Source: Miscanthus floridulus (taxonomy: Eukaryota; Streptophyta; Magnoliopsida; Poales; Poaceae). Taken from it: a DNA stretch of 64,000 nucleotides. The notes beneath the pieces are model-generated. The model had not been told where the DNA came from and did no database searches. It worked only from the letters and a program-made list of their open reading frames with translations. Both the position numbers and the translations under genes were made by a program. Location of the stretch: the NCBI RefSeq assembly GCF_019320115.1, contig NC_089582.1, positions 124,397,259 to 124,461,258 on the forward strand. The letters are read 5' to 3'. Positions 21,737-33,600 of the stretch are shown in pieces (position 1 is the stretch's first letter; each line of letters starts with the position of its first letter).

Positions 21737-24159
21737 ATGACTTGCACCAAGAATGTTGGTGGTGGCCCAGGTGATGATGATAGGAGGCCCCCGCCTCGCC
21801 AGCCAGCCAGATCTAAAGGCAAGTCAACCAAGCAGGTAACATCTAAGAAGCGGAAGTACCCCGACGCAGAGACAGCGAGAGCAGCAGCTGTTGCAGAGGC
21901 CACAGAGCGTGCCGAGAGAGGTGGCACCCGCAGCGAAGTTGTCATTGCAGATCAGCCAGTTTCACCCACAGTCAGAGCTGCGATTGAGGAGGTTGAGCGT
22001 CGTCATGGTAGTCCAGCTGGGACTGCCATGCTTGCAGGATGACGGGTTGCCATTGAGGAGGGTCCGTTAGCATAGCAGCAGCCCCCACTAGCAGAGCCTC
22101 AGCCAGCCTAGGAGACTCAAGAGAGTCAGGAGACCGAGCCGGCACCTCAGCTATGCCGCTCGAGTCGTACCAGTGCTGCAGTTCCACCGAGGCCAGTGAC
22201 ACAGCGCAGGGGCTCACGCCCTCCGCCCAGACCATAGGGTCCGCCTCCAGTGGTTCACCTTGACTTGAGGGCCGCTACAGCCAGGCAGGTTCAGCAGCTG
22301 CGGTTTGTTGAGTTTGAGGTTTGGTTTCCTCCGAGGAGGGATGAGAGAGCAGCTGAGGGGTTCTACACGCCACTGCAGAAGGATTTCTACAATGCATATC
22401 TTAACAGTGGGGCAGTGTTCAGATCACAGAGGGTCTGTCAGATAGAGTCCATTGTGGCAGCAGCCGGAGAGGGCATTCGGCAATACTTGTCATATTTGCC
22501 AGGACTGTCAGATCTGATTGGACGGACAGGGATATATGTACCTTCTTGGGTCCGTCAGTTTTATGCCTCGCTCTACATCAATCCTCATTACAGATTCATT
22601 CACTTTGCCTTCAATGGCAAAGACTACAGAGTGACTAGTGGCAGAGCTAGGGAGATACTGAGACTACAGGAGCAGCTTGTAAAGATGCATGAGGTTTGCT
22701 ATGGACAGCAGGGGCCTCCCAGGCGTCCTCATGGAGGGCAGGTGCCCCCTACAGATTTAGTGCGGCATTGCTTCAAGGAGCCTTTTGGTGAGGGGTCGAG
22801 CAGGAATCCCAGTGACTTGACTCCTACAGCGAGGATACTAGAGGCCATCATCAGGAGGACACTGCTTCCCAGGTTGGGATATAGGGAGGGCCTGACTCGC
22901 TTACAGCTCTGGCTTCTCAATGCCATCTGCAGATGATAGTGTTTGACATCTGGGACCTCCTTCTTTCAGAGATGGAGGATACTATAGCTGAGGGATTCAA
23001 GGGTCGCAGGCAGCTTTCCTATGCTCACTGGGTCATGTTCCTCATCCATAGAGTTGTGATTGATAAGCCCCCTAGCATGATGGATGAGTATACAGGTGCC
23101 ACTATAGAGTTCCCAGCTTATAACCTGTCACAGAGGATCAGACACGCCACTCCTCCGGCACCCAGATAGCCTAGCCATCGTCCCGACGTGCCAGAGTCCG
23201 CAGCTCAGCAGAATGAGATCATCAGAGGGATTGCAGCCACTGAGGAGGAGGAGCTAGAGGCACAGCAGGAGGTGAGTGAGTACAGTGACAGCTCCGACGA
23301 CGACTACCAGCCTATACCTCAGATGCCTCCACGCAGACACGATGCAGAGGCAGGTAGCTCTAGTTCTGCTCCACCTGCTCCATAGACAGATCCCGCTCTC
23401 ATTGCTATTCTTGAGCAGATGCAGCAGGATCAGACACGACAGGCACAGGAGACAGCTACAAACTTCGCACAGTTTCAGGCTCGACAGGACGAATTTCAGC
23501 GGCAGCAGTAGCTCCTTCAGCACCAGCAGTTACTTATGCAGCAGCAGCTCATGGGATTCATGCAGCATGTAGTGACAGCCATTGGGATCCCACTGCCACA
23601 GACTTCGCCCCAGCTTGCACAGCCTCCTACCACTTCGACGACTCCAGCAGTACAGCCCATCGGGCTTCAGAGTCAGGGACAGCCTCCAGCTCAATTTCCG
23701 TCACCTCCTGTACAGGTGTCCCAGTGGTTAGCCTCACCTGGTGTAGCCCCACAGTTCACTCCTTATCACACGGGTTTCTCACCAGAGCAGACTTCCTCAC
23801 TATTCGTGCCTGAGTCGTCAGTCTCTAGGAGTCTTGGAGCATCATTCAGCGAGTTGACCGGCATGCCTACTCCGCCTCACATGCATACTGCCGGTCCGTC
23901 TTCAGCAGCTCCAGCTATCATGACTACTCAGAGGCTCCCCTCGTCTGTCGCCTCGTCAGATCCTACGACAGACATACTTGCAGCTTCACAGGCAGCACCA
24001 GCCCCAGCTCAGACCCAGACCGCTTCAGCGACACTTCCTACTTCAGAGGGCCAGTCAGTTCAGAGCTCAGGGTCAGATGATGATGGCGCCCAGTTCCATC
24101 TTGCTCCACGTACTTCAGCGCCCGACTCGTCCGCTGCAGCCTCGCCGTCCGACCCCTAG
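21737..24159 (+). pseudogene. Sirevirus third ORF (downstream of pol), decayed
   Basis: The frame opens with ATG at 21737 and a basic N-terminus (KGKSTKQVTSKKRKYP). The central globular part (22250-23169) contains FYTPLQKDFYNAYL, SWVRQFYASLYINP and GKDYRVTSGRAREILRL. An acidic Ser/Asp stretch (SDSSDDDYQPIPQMPPRR), a Gln-rich helix (about 23400-23570) and a Pro/Ser/Thr/Gln-rich tail follow. Stops are TGA 22040, TAG 22073, 22109, 22235, 23167, 23383 and 23509, plus a one-base frame slip near 22930. Some Sireviruses carry an env-like or extra ORF at this place; this one has no obvious membrane segments. The QFYA...YRV core is loosely reminiscent of Athila-type ORF1 proteins and recurs in the second Sirevirus (59331 region). 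Function unknown. Confidence 0.7.
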
Positions 24160-24174
24160 GTTTTGGTGTTTGAC

Positions 24175-24660
24175 GCCAAAGGGGGAGAGGGTTTGAGTAT
24201 GTAGACTTAGGGGGAGCGAGTTTTAGGGGGAGCTAGTTATCTAGTATTAGCTTATTATATACATTTGCATTTGGAGTTTTATTTGTGTGATACACTATTA
24301 CTTATGCATTCGTGTGTTTACTTTCATGCATACTATTATATATATGTGATAGTGCTATCTATGTGATTGTGATATTTGACATGTGTGATTTCTACTTTGC
24401 TTTATCTATATGTCATATCACCTGTGGAATGCTCATTTGCTTTTGCTTCCATGTTTATACTTTGAAGCAAATGAGCTCTGTTATTAGTACTCATGCTTAA
24501 TTCATATTCTTTGAGTACATTGTGTTGGCTTGGGTCATATAAGCGTGACTAACTCTTTTGTTCTTATTGACAAAAGCTTATATGAACCAAGCCCGTCAAA
24601 AACCTCACTCCATAACATACTCGAGGTGGTATTGTCATCAATCACCAAAAAGGGAGAGAT
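24175..24660 (+). other. Multiplied polypurine tracts before the 3' LTR
   Basis: AAAGGGGGAGAGG (24178), AGGGGGAGCGAG (about 24209) and TAGGGGGAGCTAG (about 24225) precede the canonical tract AAAAAGGGAGAGAT that abuts the 3' LTR at 24660. Extra polypurine tracts upstream of the functional one are a reported Sirevirus feature. The stretch between holds no gene. Confidence 0.8.
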
Positions 24661-26237
24661 TGAAAGCATCTAGGCCCCTAGTTGGATTTTGGTGATTAAT
24701 GTCAATACAAGATTACTATGACTAACGTGTGTTTTGCAGAGACAATTAAGTTAGGTCATGGTAATGGAGATCGATTGGGCAATCAAGGTTGTCATGCCCT
24801 ACGATGGAAATTGTTTCGGTTTTCAAAGGATGGACGACAAGGTTAAGGATAACTAGTTCTAAGTGTCAATTGGAGTTGGAGAGACACCTAGAGTAGTTTA
24901 GGACTTTGTTTTTTCCTTTGGCCGTACTATGAAGGGGGGTATGAACGGGTAGCTTGACCTAGTTAAGTCTAGTGAGTTAGGTGTGGTGCACACTTGTTAA
25001 AACTACCTCTAGGTAGCTCCTATGAATGCCTAAGATCTTTAGGAGTAAACTTCATTCACATATGTTCGGAAGATGGAAGTGAATGGAGGGTCAAACACTG
25101 ACCGGACGCTGGCTCCGGTGCGACCGGACGCTGGCCGCAGGGTCCGGTCAGTTCATTTGACCAAGGGGATCAAGTCTGGTGTGACCGGACGCTGAGAGGT
25201 CATGTGACCGGACGCTGAGGGCCAGTGTCCGGTCGACTCCAGTAAGGGTCCAGACTTGGGAAAGAGTGACCGGACGCGTCCGGTCAGTGTGATCGGACCC
25301 TGAGTATCCAGCGTCCGGTCGTTTACAGTAAGCATCCAAGAGCGACCGGACGCGTCCGGTCGGTACTGACCGGACCCTGACAGCGTCCGGTCATCACTTG
25401 AAAACTGGTTCGCAGGTTGAACTGACCAGAGCGTCCGGTCATCACGACCGGAGCGTCCGGTCATCCCGCAGAGGCTCATAACGGTTCGTTTTTCAGGCTG
25501 GCTTATAAATAGAAGCTCCACTCATGAGTGGAGCATCTTTTGCTCATTCCAACAGCTGAGAAACACGTTTGTGAGTGCCAAGAAGAGCAAGGTCTTAGTG
25601 AGGTGTTTGTGATTTGAGAATCCAAGAGAGTAGCCTCACTAGCAAATCAAGAGTAGCAAAGTGTGCATCCATCTTCTCATTAGGCTTCGCGTGGTCAAGT
25701 GAGAGTTCGTGCTTGTTACTCTTGGTGATCGCCATCACCTAGACGGCTTGGTGGTGATTGGGAGTTTGGTGTTCACCTGGCGGAGCTTGTGGGTGACCCA
25801 ACTCAAGTTGTGAGCGGCTTTGGGTGATTCGCCGCGATGGAGTGTCGAAGAATCAACCCGTAGAGAGCACTTGATCCTTGCGCGGATCAAGGGGGAGCTA
25901 CACCCTTGCGCGGGTGCTCCAACGAGGACTAGTGGGGAGTGGCGACTCTCCGATACCTCGGCAAAACATCGCCGCGTTCCTTTCTCTCTCTATTTACTTT
26001 GAGCACTTACTTTGAGCATTTACTTTGAGCAATTCAATACTTGTTTTTACATCCATAAGAATTGCTTGCTAGAGTAAGTTTGGAACTTAGGTTGAGAGGT
26101 TGTTGTGCATTAGTTTGATATAAACATCTTTCTAGGCACAAGGGGTTAATTGGGCTATCCGTAGGATTTGATTATTGCAAGAGAATTTAGAATTAGCCCA
26201 ATTCACCCCCCCCCTCTTGGGCATCTTGATCCTTTCA
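24661..26237 (+). repeat. Sirevirus 3' LTR
   Basis: This is a direct repeat of 12945-14521 with about 40 differences by eye, almost all transitions. It carries the palindrome array (about 25098-25466) and TATAAATA (25504-25511). It ends CCTTTCA, followed by the atggc target duplication that rejoins the MULE transposase. Confidence 0.95.
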
Positions 26238-28386
26238 ATGGCGGCAGGGTCCATACGGCTCGACGATGTGCTGCTTGGCCAATTCCTTAGGCTCCTTCAA
26301 ATGTTCTGCTCCGGCCTTTTCAAAATGCCCCTACTCAGCTATATTCCTTTGCGCAAGTTCCCACCTCTTCACAAAATATTCATTGCACTTATGAAAGGAG
26401 AACTCAATAATTCCAGACACATACAACGATCGAACTCTGGTGAATACACGGTTGAAGGACTCCGAGGAGTTAGTGGTCATGATGCCATACCTGAAACCCC
26501 CCTCATCATATGCTAACACCCACTGAGCCTCCTGTTCCATCTACGCCTCTAACCAGGCCTTTCCCGCTTTATTTACCATCTTGTCTAATTCTCTCTTTGT
26601 CTCCTTGAACTGGTGCTCTGTACGTACACAACATAGAGCCTTTACCTTGTCACAAATCTCCCGCTTCCTCTAACGCCACCAGAAATTAGCGACAAAGTGT
26701 CTCATGCACCATCTATGCACTAGAGGCGGAAACCCATCTATATGCTCAGCTGTAGCATTAAGAAGCCCTGGGTGACGGTTCGAGATCAAACATATAGTCC
26801 GAGATGGGCCTAGCACTTGTACACGTAGAAGCCGCATGAACTATGACCATGATTTATTGTTCTCTCCCTCTGCCAAAGCAAATGTCATGGGTACTATCTG
26901 GTCCTCATGATCAACAGCAGAAGCCATCATCAAGGTGCCCCTGTACTTTTCTGTCAGAAAAGTGCCATCAACAAGTACGACTGGCTGACAAAATTGGAAT
27001 GCATGTTCTGTTTGCACGAACGATCAGAACACACGATATAGGACATGCCTCACCGGGTCCCGAAAACACATCCCTCCGGTGTCCACAAACCATTTCAAGC
27101 CAGGGTTGTAGTAATACATTGCACATAAGATGCGGGGTACCCTGTTGTACGCTTACTCCCAATTACCCCATCGAATCGCCAAGACAATTTGCTTAGCACG
27201 CCAAGACAATTTGCTTAGCACGCCAAGCCTTTCCGTACTTCACATCGTACTTAACGAATCAAGATATGGACTGTTGTAAAGAAGACACCGAAATGTCGTT
27301 ATTGTCATCAACGAGCCCCAATATATGATGGATAAGGTAACGTGCAGTGAGCTGCTGATGATTTTCCTTCCCCCTATTTGTTAGGCAAGTGTGGGGTTCG
27401 ACAACTTTATTTATCCTCCACTTGCCATCACTCTGTCTCTTTCGTGTATTTAACCTCTATATACAACCATTTTTGCATATCACATGGTACCTCAACTCCT
27501 AGTGCGAATGAGTGACGATGTACGGCCTATGATGATACACAACATAGTCCTAAAGGAAGAGCTTCATCTCTGACATTGTATTGAATATCATCCCCTTTCT
27601 AATGGTTTTTTTCTCATGGTCATACAATGATTTTCTACACATCTAGAGACCGGTATCACATACTACCATATTCGTCATGCTGACATCCCTATAGTTTGGA
27701 ACACCCCTAAAAGGTACGTTCATCGATCTTAGTTGCTCAAGCTCAGTCGCAGTGTAAGGTGGTGGTGGAACATACTACTGCGCTTCGCTAATTCTAGCAA
27801 ATGAATCATAAGGGGTATCATCTGATGCCAAATCTATGACTAGTCTACCCTGAGCCTGGATACCATGCAAAACCTCAGTTGGTACTAGTAATGGCATAGT
27901 ATAAACCGGTACTGGCATGGCATCAACCGATATTGGCATAGCATCTGTACCTCCTTGGTCATCATCAGAATCGTCTGAATCACTGCTAACTACATTGCCT
28001 ATCCTATCCTCCTCCTCCTACTTCTCTTCCAGTTCGAACTCGTTCACATCAAAGTTATTGCTTATACAGCCTACTGCAGTTGAATAAAACTGCTCCTGCG
28101 TCAACTGACCATCTAAATCCATGTTACCCTGAGTTGCTTTCCCTTCGACCCCTAATTCTTATTCATTGCCTCCAACACCGTCAATGGATGGGTCATCCTG
28201 GACACCCTGCATCCTGTACTCATTCTCCACCACCACCTCAGCCATGGGCACATTGAAACCTTGGAGCACCCTAGTGTAGCGGGACCAGTGAGCAGGGTCG
28301 CGCAAGGGCATGAGGACATAGTGTGCCCTAGTCTTCTCAGTATCAAACCTCCTCTTCAGTATGAAATCATCGTCAAATTTTTGCAT

Positions 28387-28917
28387 TCAAACAGACACAA
28401 AGGTCGTTGAAGGTAGGAGGTTTATCAAACCATTCCAATTCTTCTTCCATATCCTCAAACATTCTTCTCTCCTAACACTTCCTCCGTATAAAACTCTAAC
28501 ACAACAATTCATCTACAAAAGCATTTCAAAAAACTTCATCAATTCGTCGAAATTGTCGTACGTAATGTCCATAGTAATATTAATACATATTCTAACTATA
28601 ACTATACTAACTAATCTAATATTAACGTCTATACAAGGCTAACTACAACAACTAATGTATAACTAGACTCACTAGGGGAGTACCTCACGGCAGCGGCGCT
28701 CGTCATCGCGGCGGTGGCAGTCGCGGGCGCTGCAGTGAGGGCGGTGGCCGGAGGCCGCGGCGGGCAGCCGCCGTGCGTGGCCGGAGGGGGTGGCGCGCCG
28801 ACGTGCGGGCGCGGCGGGAGCGGCGGGCGGCGTGCGGCCGCGGCCGGCGGCAGGAGTGGCGGGCAGGCGCGACGGGCGCCAAGGCACGGCGAGCAGGCGG
28901 CTGGAAGTGGCGGGCGC
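28387..28917. other. Leader region between transposase start and MULE right repeat
   Basis: AT-rich near the transposase ATG and extremely GC-rich at 28680-28915. The GC-rich part opens long shadow frames on both strands that do not look like proteins. No gene was seen. Confidence 0.4.
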
Positions 28918-29133
28918 GGTAGGCGGGACTGGGCCGCGGACCTTTTATCCGGCAGCCCCTGCCACGTCAGCTGTCAACATCGCCCGATCTTCGCCACGTC
29001 ACCCTCCCGCCGCGCCACCACGCATCGCCGCGTCATGATAATAGACGCGGCCAAAAGTATTAGTTTTGAAAGAAAAAAATAATGTAAGATTTAAAATTAG
29101 TTTACCAGAAGTGTTAAAAATAAAAAAAAATTC
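28918..29133 (-). repeat. MULE right terminal inverted repeat
   Basis: This is the inverted counterpart of 6578-6838 and ends in AAAAAATTC at 29133. It carries the same GGATAAAAGG TATA-like box (on minus) ahead of the transposase start at 28386. It is shorter than the left repeat through an internal gap. The inner boundary is approximate, because similarity fades into GC-rich DNA near 28915. Confidence 0.8.
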
Positions 29134-29141
29134 CACGCAGA

Positions 29142-30663
29142 CACCGCTAAGTTTTCTCTCTCGTGGCTCTTGTTCGCTGAACGTGCAGGCTGTGCATCAT
29201 GGTCTGCACTGAGAGAGCCCGGAGAATCTACTACATTGTTCATCTGAGAAGAAACCTGACCGGCCAGAGTCAGAGTCATTCCGTGTCGGTACAGCAGAGC
29301 CAACGGTTCGTGTGTCATCTGCTGAATTGCGCAGGATGGCCATGCGACTGTCTTTGTAAACTACTTGTGTTGTACCGTACTCACCTGTAACAGCATCGGG
29401 AGAGCACTTGACTTGGACATCCTTCCAGTGTGCAGTGCTCGTCCTAATTCAGATGCACCTGATTGTTCAGCTGGAGGAGTTTCTTTGTGACGAATAAATT
29501 TGAATAACTGTCAGATCTGACAGCATCCGAATATTGGACTATTTTGTGTATATAACGGGTTTTGGATCTTGTTTTGGTACTGAACCTTGTTATGCCAATC
29601 TGACAGATTTTTTTTTTGTAATGATCTGTCAGTTTTTCCTGACCTATGTGTCATCTTTTAATTTGTCTAAATTTGACATATTTGTTGCTGCTAAATCAGT
29701 CGACAGATATATAGACACCATATTTATAATATCAAATAAGTATTATTAGATGTCATGACATATATTTTCATAGCATATATATTTGGTCCTATAAACATTA
29801 ATCTTATATATTTTTTATATTTGATTAAACTTTAGACACGTTAACTAAAAAATACATTTAGAATTTTAATATTTCTTATTTATATATTTAGTTAAACTTT
29901 AGACACGTTAAACTTCTTTCTTCGACATGTGCTCCTAAGATGACAACGATCTTGCATAGGGTTCACATCATGCGGTTGTCGCCATTCATGTCAGCATCGT
30001 AAGCACTAGAATTTTTTTTATAGTATAGATGTAGTATGACTCGTAATAGAAAGTACTCCGGGAAAAAAAAGTACCAGGTGACACTTTCAAATAAAGGTGA
30101 CTGCATCTGCATTCTTCCCCAAACCACCCAGCTATGACTTCCAAGCAATAGTACATATTTAGACAATGCATTTGTATGGTTACTTCTCTATCACTTCCCA
30201 TTGGCACGATGTCCAGAGTCCAAATCAGCCAAAGGAAAAAGATTACCATAAAAAAGAGACAAAAATGCTCCATTCAAGTGGGTGGCCTACTAGAGCAAAT
30301 ACTAGTAAGATTAACAAAATAAACTTCCTATCTAGAACCAAGTATATCCATCAAAAGGGTTTGAATCGTGAGGACCCCAGAATAAACTGCTGGAAGAAGC
30401 CTGTTATTTGTATTGCTGAGAGAATGATAGATATCCACTGATCCTGCTGTTTTCAAATCTTCATATGAAATGTGGATGTACCAAGGCAGTTCATCGCACA
30501 GGCTTCTTTGGGCTGGGACTGGGAGTTGCCGGCAGCAGGGTTGTGAATTTGAAGTTTCCAGAGAACATAGAATCTTTGTCTGTAGTTAGAATATATACCA
30601 GACAAGAAGTATCTAGTGAGTTCAACTTATTCAAGAAGAAAATGTTTTAAGAGTTGCAGAAAT
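29142..30663. other. MULE right flank and spacer to the chaperone gene
   Basis: A candidate exon begins after CGTGCAG near 29188 (AVHHG..., then a frame readable to about 29470 with at least one stop). It may have been spliced to the block at 6313-6520 before the MULE arrived. The rest is AT-rich. Positions 30440-30663 probably include the 3' untranslated region of the minus-strand chaperone gene. No other gene was seen. Confidence 0.4.
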
Positions 30664-33600
30664 CTAACCAGTCAATGATAGACAAGTTGCCTCCCTTCGT
30701 GTGTATCTTGCCAATGCCTGAAAATTAACAGAACAAGTAGCTTTTAGGTTGTGAAAGCTGAAAGATGACTCCATGTTTTGATAGGTTAGTTGTCTCCATC
30801 ATGAAAAGGAGTTTACCTGGACAGCAGGGGCAGCAGCCGCATCCATAGCCTCTGAACCTTCCTCAGCATAAATATTTCTAGCATTCAATACATGTACCCA
30901 TCACACATTAATGCCAGAAGACTTCTATTGTGAAAGAAAGACAGCAACACATCTATCACATTCTCGATCAGTTTCAAATTATAGTGCACTGTAGCTTTGT
31001 CCCAGGTCAAATTATAGTGTACATTCAGATAAGTTTCATTAAATTCTCCGTAAAATTTGTCATGATAGTGCATTGATTTGAACTTATAGATAGATGTTAA
31101 TATATTGTTCTCAAAACTTGGTCAAAGTTAGAGAAGTTTGACACAAAGGACAAAGCTAAGTGAACTATAATTTGGAAGGAGCGATAACTACCATGGTGGG
31201 TCTAACAGCATAACAGCAAAGAAATTGATTTTCTACTTTTTAAAAGAAAGTCACTACATTCACAAATTCAATCAAATTCATTAAGAATGCAAAGCAAAGA
31301 AATTTCACATTTGACTAGTCTCCTTGTATAAGTTGCTTAGCATAGAATCTGTAAAACTGTTGGAATGATCAACAGAAGCACCAAAACAGTTTGCTATTTC
31401 ATTCACTTAGTAGGGACAATATATGGAGCGAACTCCATGAAGCAGGGCAGTTTGGAAGTACTTGTCCACACAGCCTGATACGTACAGCATCAGTGTCACC
31501 AACAGAGTCAATGATATATACATGTGTGGAACAAAACTGAAGGAAATCAGCTCGAATTGCAAGGTATGTCCAGGCAAAACATTCCTTCTGTATTGAACCT
31601 AGCCCTTGAAGTAATTTTTTACTTGGGTTGTTAGGTAGAAGCTTGGCATAGTTACCTCCAGATGACATTTACAAGATCATCTTGACGAGCCTCTGGGCTT
31701 ATCGCAGCATCATACTTCACAATGTTTCCATAGAATATTTTCTCTAGCTCCTTCATCCATTTTATCAGGAGCAAGTTAACCTAGAATGCATTAGCATGTT
31801 ATATAAACCAGTTTTCGCTAGAGGTAGAACACATAAAAAGTAAGAATCCTCTGATCATTCAAGAGGAACTGAAGATATGATTGAATACCACTCCCTCCAT
31901 TTTTAAATATACGATGTTTAGGATTACTTATTTTTGAACTAATTTGCTCGTTCTAAATGTCATATCACCCTTGATCAGAAGGGAACAGGCAGTGCTAAAA
32001 CATACGAGAAGTTCTGCACTTCAGCTCTTGGTTTTGCACATGAAAATCATTTACATGATGCAGGACTAATGTTAACAAGTTGCTCATTTGAGGAATGAGC
32101 GTAACCTGTAGGTGATTACTGTCCCGGTCTCCCAATGTGATAGTATCCCAATGCAAAATCGAGGGCAGCATACATTGAAATCAGAAAAAGAACTGCAGGA
32201 CTACTTCACAGTACAACATAAAAAATATGGTGTCCAACTGTATGAACACTACTGATGTGACACAAACCAATATTCAAGAAAGCTTCAAAATTGCAATAAC
32301 AAGTTACGTCAGCGGTGTAGGATGGTAAAGCATATTACCAATCAACAGATAGTTCTTAAAGGCAAACAATGAGGATTACCTCCACGAATCAAGATGATAG
32401 CAATGCATATAGTAACCATATACAAATTTATATAAAACAGGCAAACAGCTTACCCCAGCTTTTGAAACTCTGAGCTCTACATCGTGGTTGTACATTTCGT
32501 AGATGTACTGTCCGAACTTAACACCATCCTTCCCTTCTTCCTTCAAGCGGCGTAGAACAAGCCACATATGGAGAACAAGCAATGAAAATGTTGTCTTAAA
32601 TGTTTTCTCCAACTGAAAAACTGCAAAGGTACATGTAACTATGTAAGATATTTCTGTCTCAATATATCATGATCATAAAAAGATAAAAGATAAAAGTTCA
32701 AATAAATCATTTAACAAAAACTCAATCATCCTACCATGATACTGATTTCTGCCTGAACAAAAATCACTCAATCCTTTGGTTTTGCACAACAAGCTACGAA
32801 TTAATTCTTCACTACACCTAACAGCAACTTGTAGCACATACAGCGCAGTAGGGATAAACATTCCCTATGAGAAAATAAAACGTGTACCAGTAGCAATTAC
32901 ATATCTTTGGCAGGTGCCCTCCACTGAAGCTACTAGTTTTACAGGGGGGCAGCCAGTAAACTTATGCCATACAAGCTCAGAATGAGCAATATGCATCAGC
33001 ATATCAGGAATTTATCATCAAGCTCTTGTTGCTAAAACTAATGTATATCAACTATTTAGATATTGATGGCCACCACCAACATATTCTTCTTAACAAACTG
33101 TTAACCAACTATGCAACTTATAAAAAAAAATGACTGCATATTTTAGCATTAGAACAGAGCAAAATGAAAGACTGGCAAACAAACATCAAATGAAAAAAAA
33201 ATCAAACAGATCCTGTAATAAGCAGGAAGTTTACCATCATAAATAGCAGGTGCATCAACTTGAGAAGTGATTCGATCATAAACAACATTTGCTCCTCTGA
33301 TGGACTTGCTTTGCTTACTGTAGAACAACAACAGCGTGAGCAGGAATCGCTTGATGCCTTCATATTGTGGATCCACTGCTCTATGAGGGGAGTCAGGTGG
33401 CAATGCTAATGAACAGGGCTTCGATAAGAACATAGAATTCAGTCTGATCTGTGAAATAGAAAAGCAATCTGTTAAGCTGCAAGTATAGGAGTTAAAAATA
33501 AATCATGGCTAAATGGTAATCAAAGCATCAGATCCTTGTCAAAATGTGAGATACTCAGATCCACAGAAAGTGAAGCATTGAGCAGCATTGATCAGCATTG

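Larger units (their letters stand above)
12945..26237 (+). mobile_element. Complete Sirevirus (Ty1/copia, Maximus/SIRE lineage), 13,293 bp
   Basis: Two 1,577-bp LTRs (TGAAAG...CCTTTCA) flank a PBS, gag, pol, a third ORF and polypurine tracts. The 5-bp target duplication atggc is perfect (12940-12944 and 26238-26242), and it falls inside the minus-strand MULE transposase. Protease, integrase, reverse transcriptase, RNase H order makes it Ty1/copia. The long Gag with a coiled coil and two zinc knuckles, palindrome-rich LTRs, multiplied polypurine tracts and an ORF after pol are the known hallmarks of Sireviruses. By eye the LTRs differ at about 40 sites, nearly all transitions, which suggests insertion on the order of a million years ago (inference). 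It is currently defective. Confidence 0.95.
12213..28386 (-). pseudogene. mudrA-type MULE transposase, split by a Sirevirus and inactivated
   Basis: The minus-strand gene starts with ATG at 28386. It runs to 26243, is interrupted by the Sirevirus, resumes at 12939 and ends at a TAG at 12213-12215 after a small intron (about 12316-12447). Order: N-terminal region; acidic Ser/Asp stretch; DNA-binding region with HVICKNGCIWRL; MULE catalytic domain with LVDGTF and ASAVDHEDQIVPMTFALAEGE; W.L.YDEGGFRYGIMTTNSSESFN; then, beyond the Sirevirus, a SWIM-like CSCN...H.SH and a Lys/Arg-rich tail. Damage: in-frame stops at 28159-28161 and 26541-26543, the usual ISDRHPG motif reads ISNRHPG (codon 26778-26780), one SWIM cysteine is Arg, and the terminal zinc-knuckle cysteines are missing. 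The family is certain; activity is excluded. Confidence 0.88.
6578..29133. mobile_element. Mutator-like element (MULE), interrupted by two retroelements
   Basis: Both ends read GAATTTTTTT inward and continue as long terminal inverted repeats. The flanks are cacgtaga (6570-6577) and cacgcaga (29134-29141), an 8-bp target duplication with one C/T difference. Inside are two converging genes, each starting roughly 0.7 kb from its terminal repeat: a GRF-finger-like gene (+) from the left and a mudrA-type transposase (-) from the right. This is the same two-gene convergent layout as maize MuDR. A 13.3 kb Sirevirus and a 2.65 kb solo LTR account for much of the length; without them the element is about 6.6 kb. 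Both genes carry stops, so the element is not autonomous today. MULE target duplications are usually 8-11 bp, which fits. Confidence 0.85.

Noticed and set aside
28672..29082. Gly/Ala/Arg-rich frames near the MULE right end
   Set aside because: GC-rich leader and terminal repeat; composition alone explains them.
31399..31668. 89-residue minus frame
   Set aside because: It starts only beyond the exon 4 donor of the chaperone gene and is intronic.
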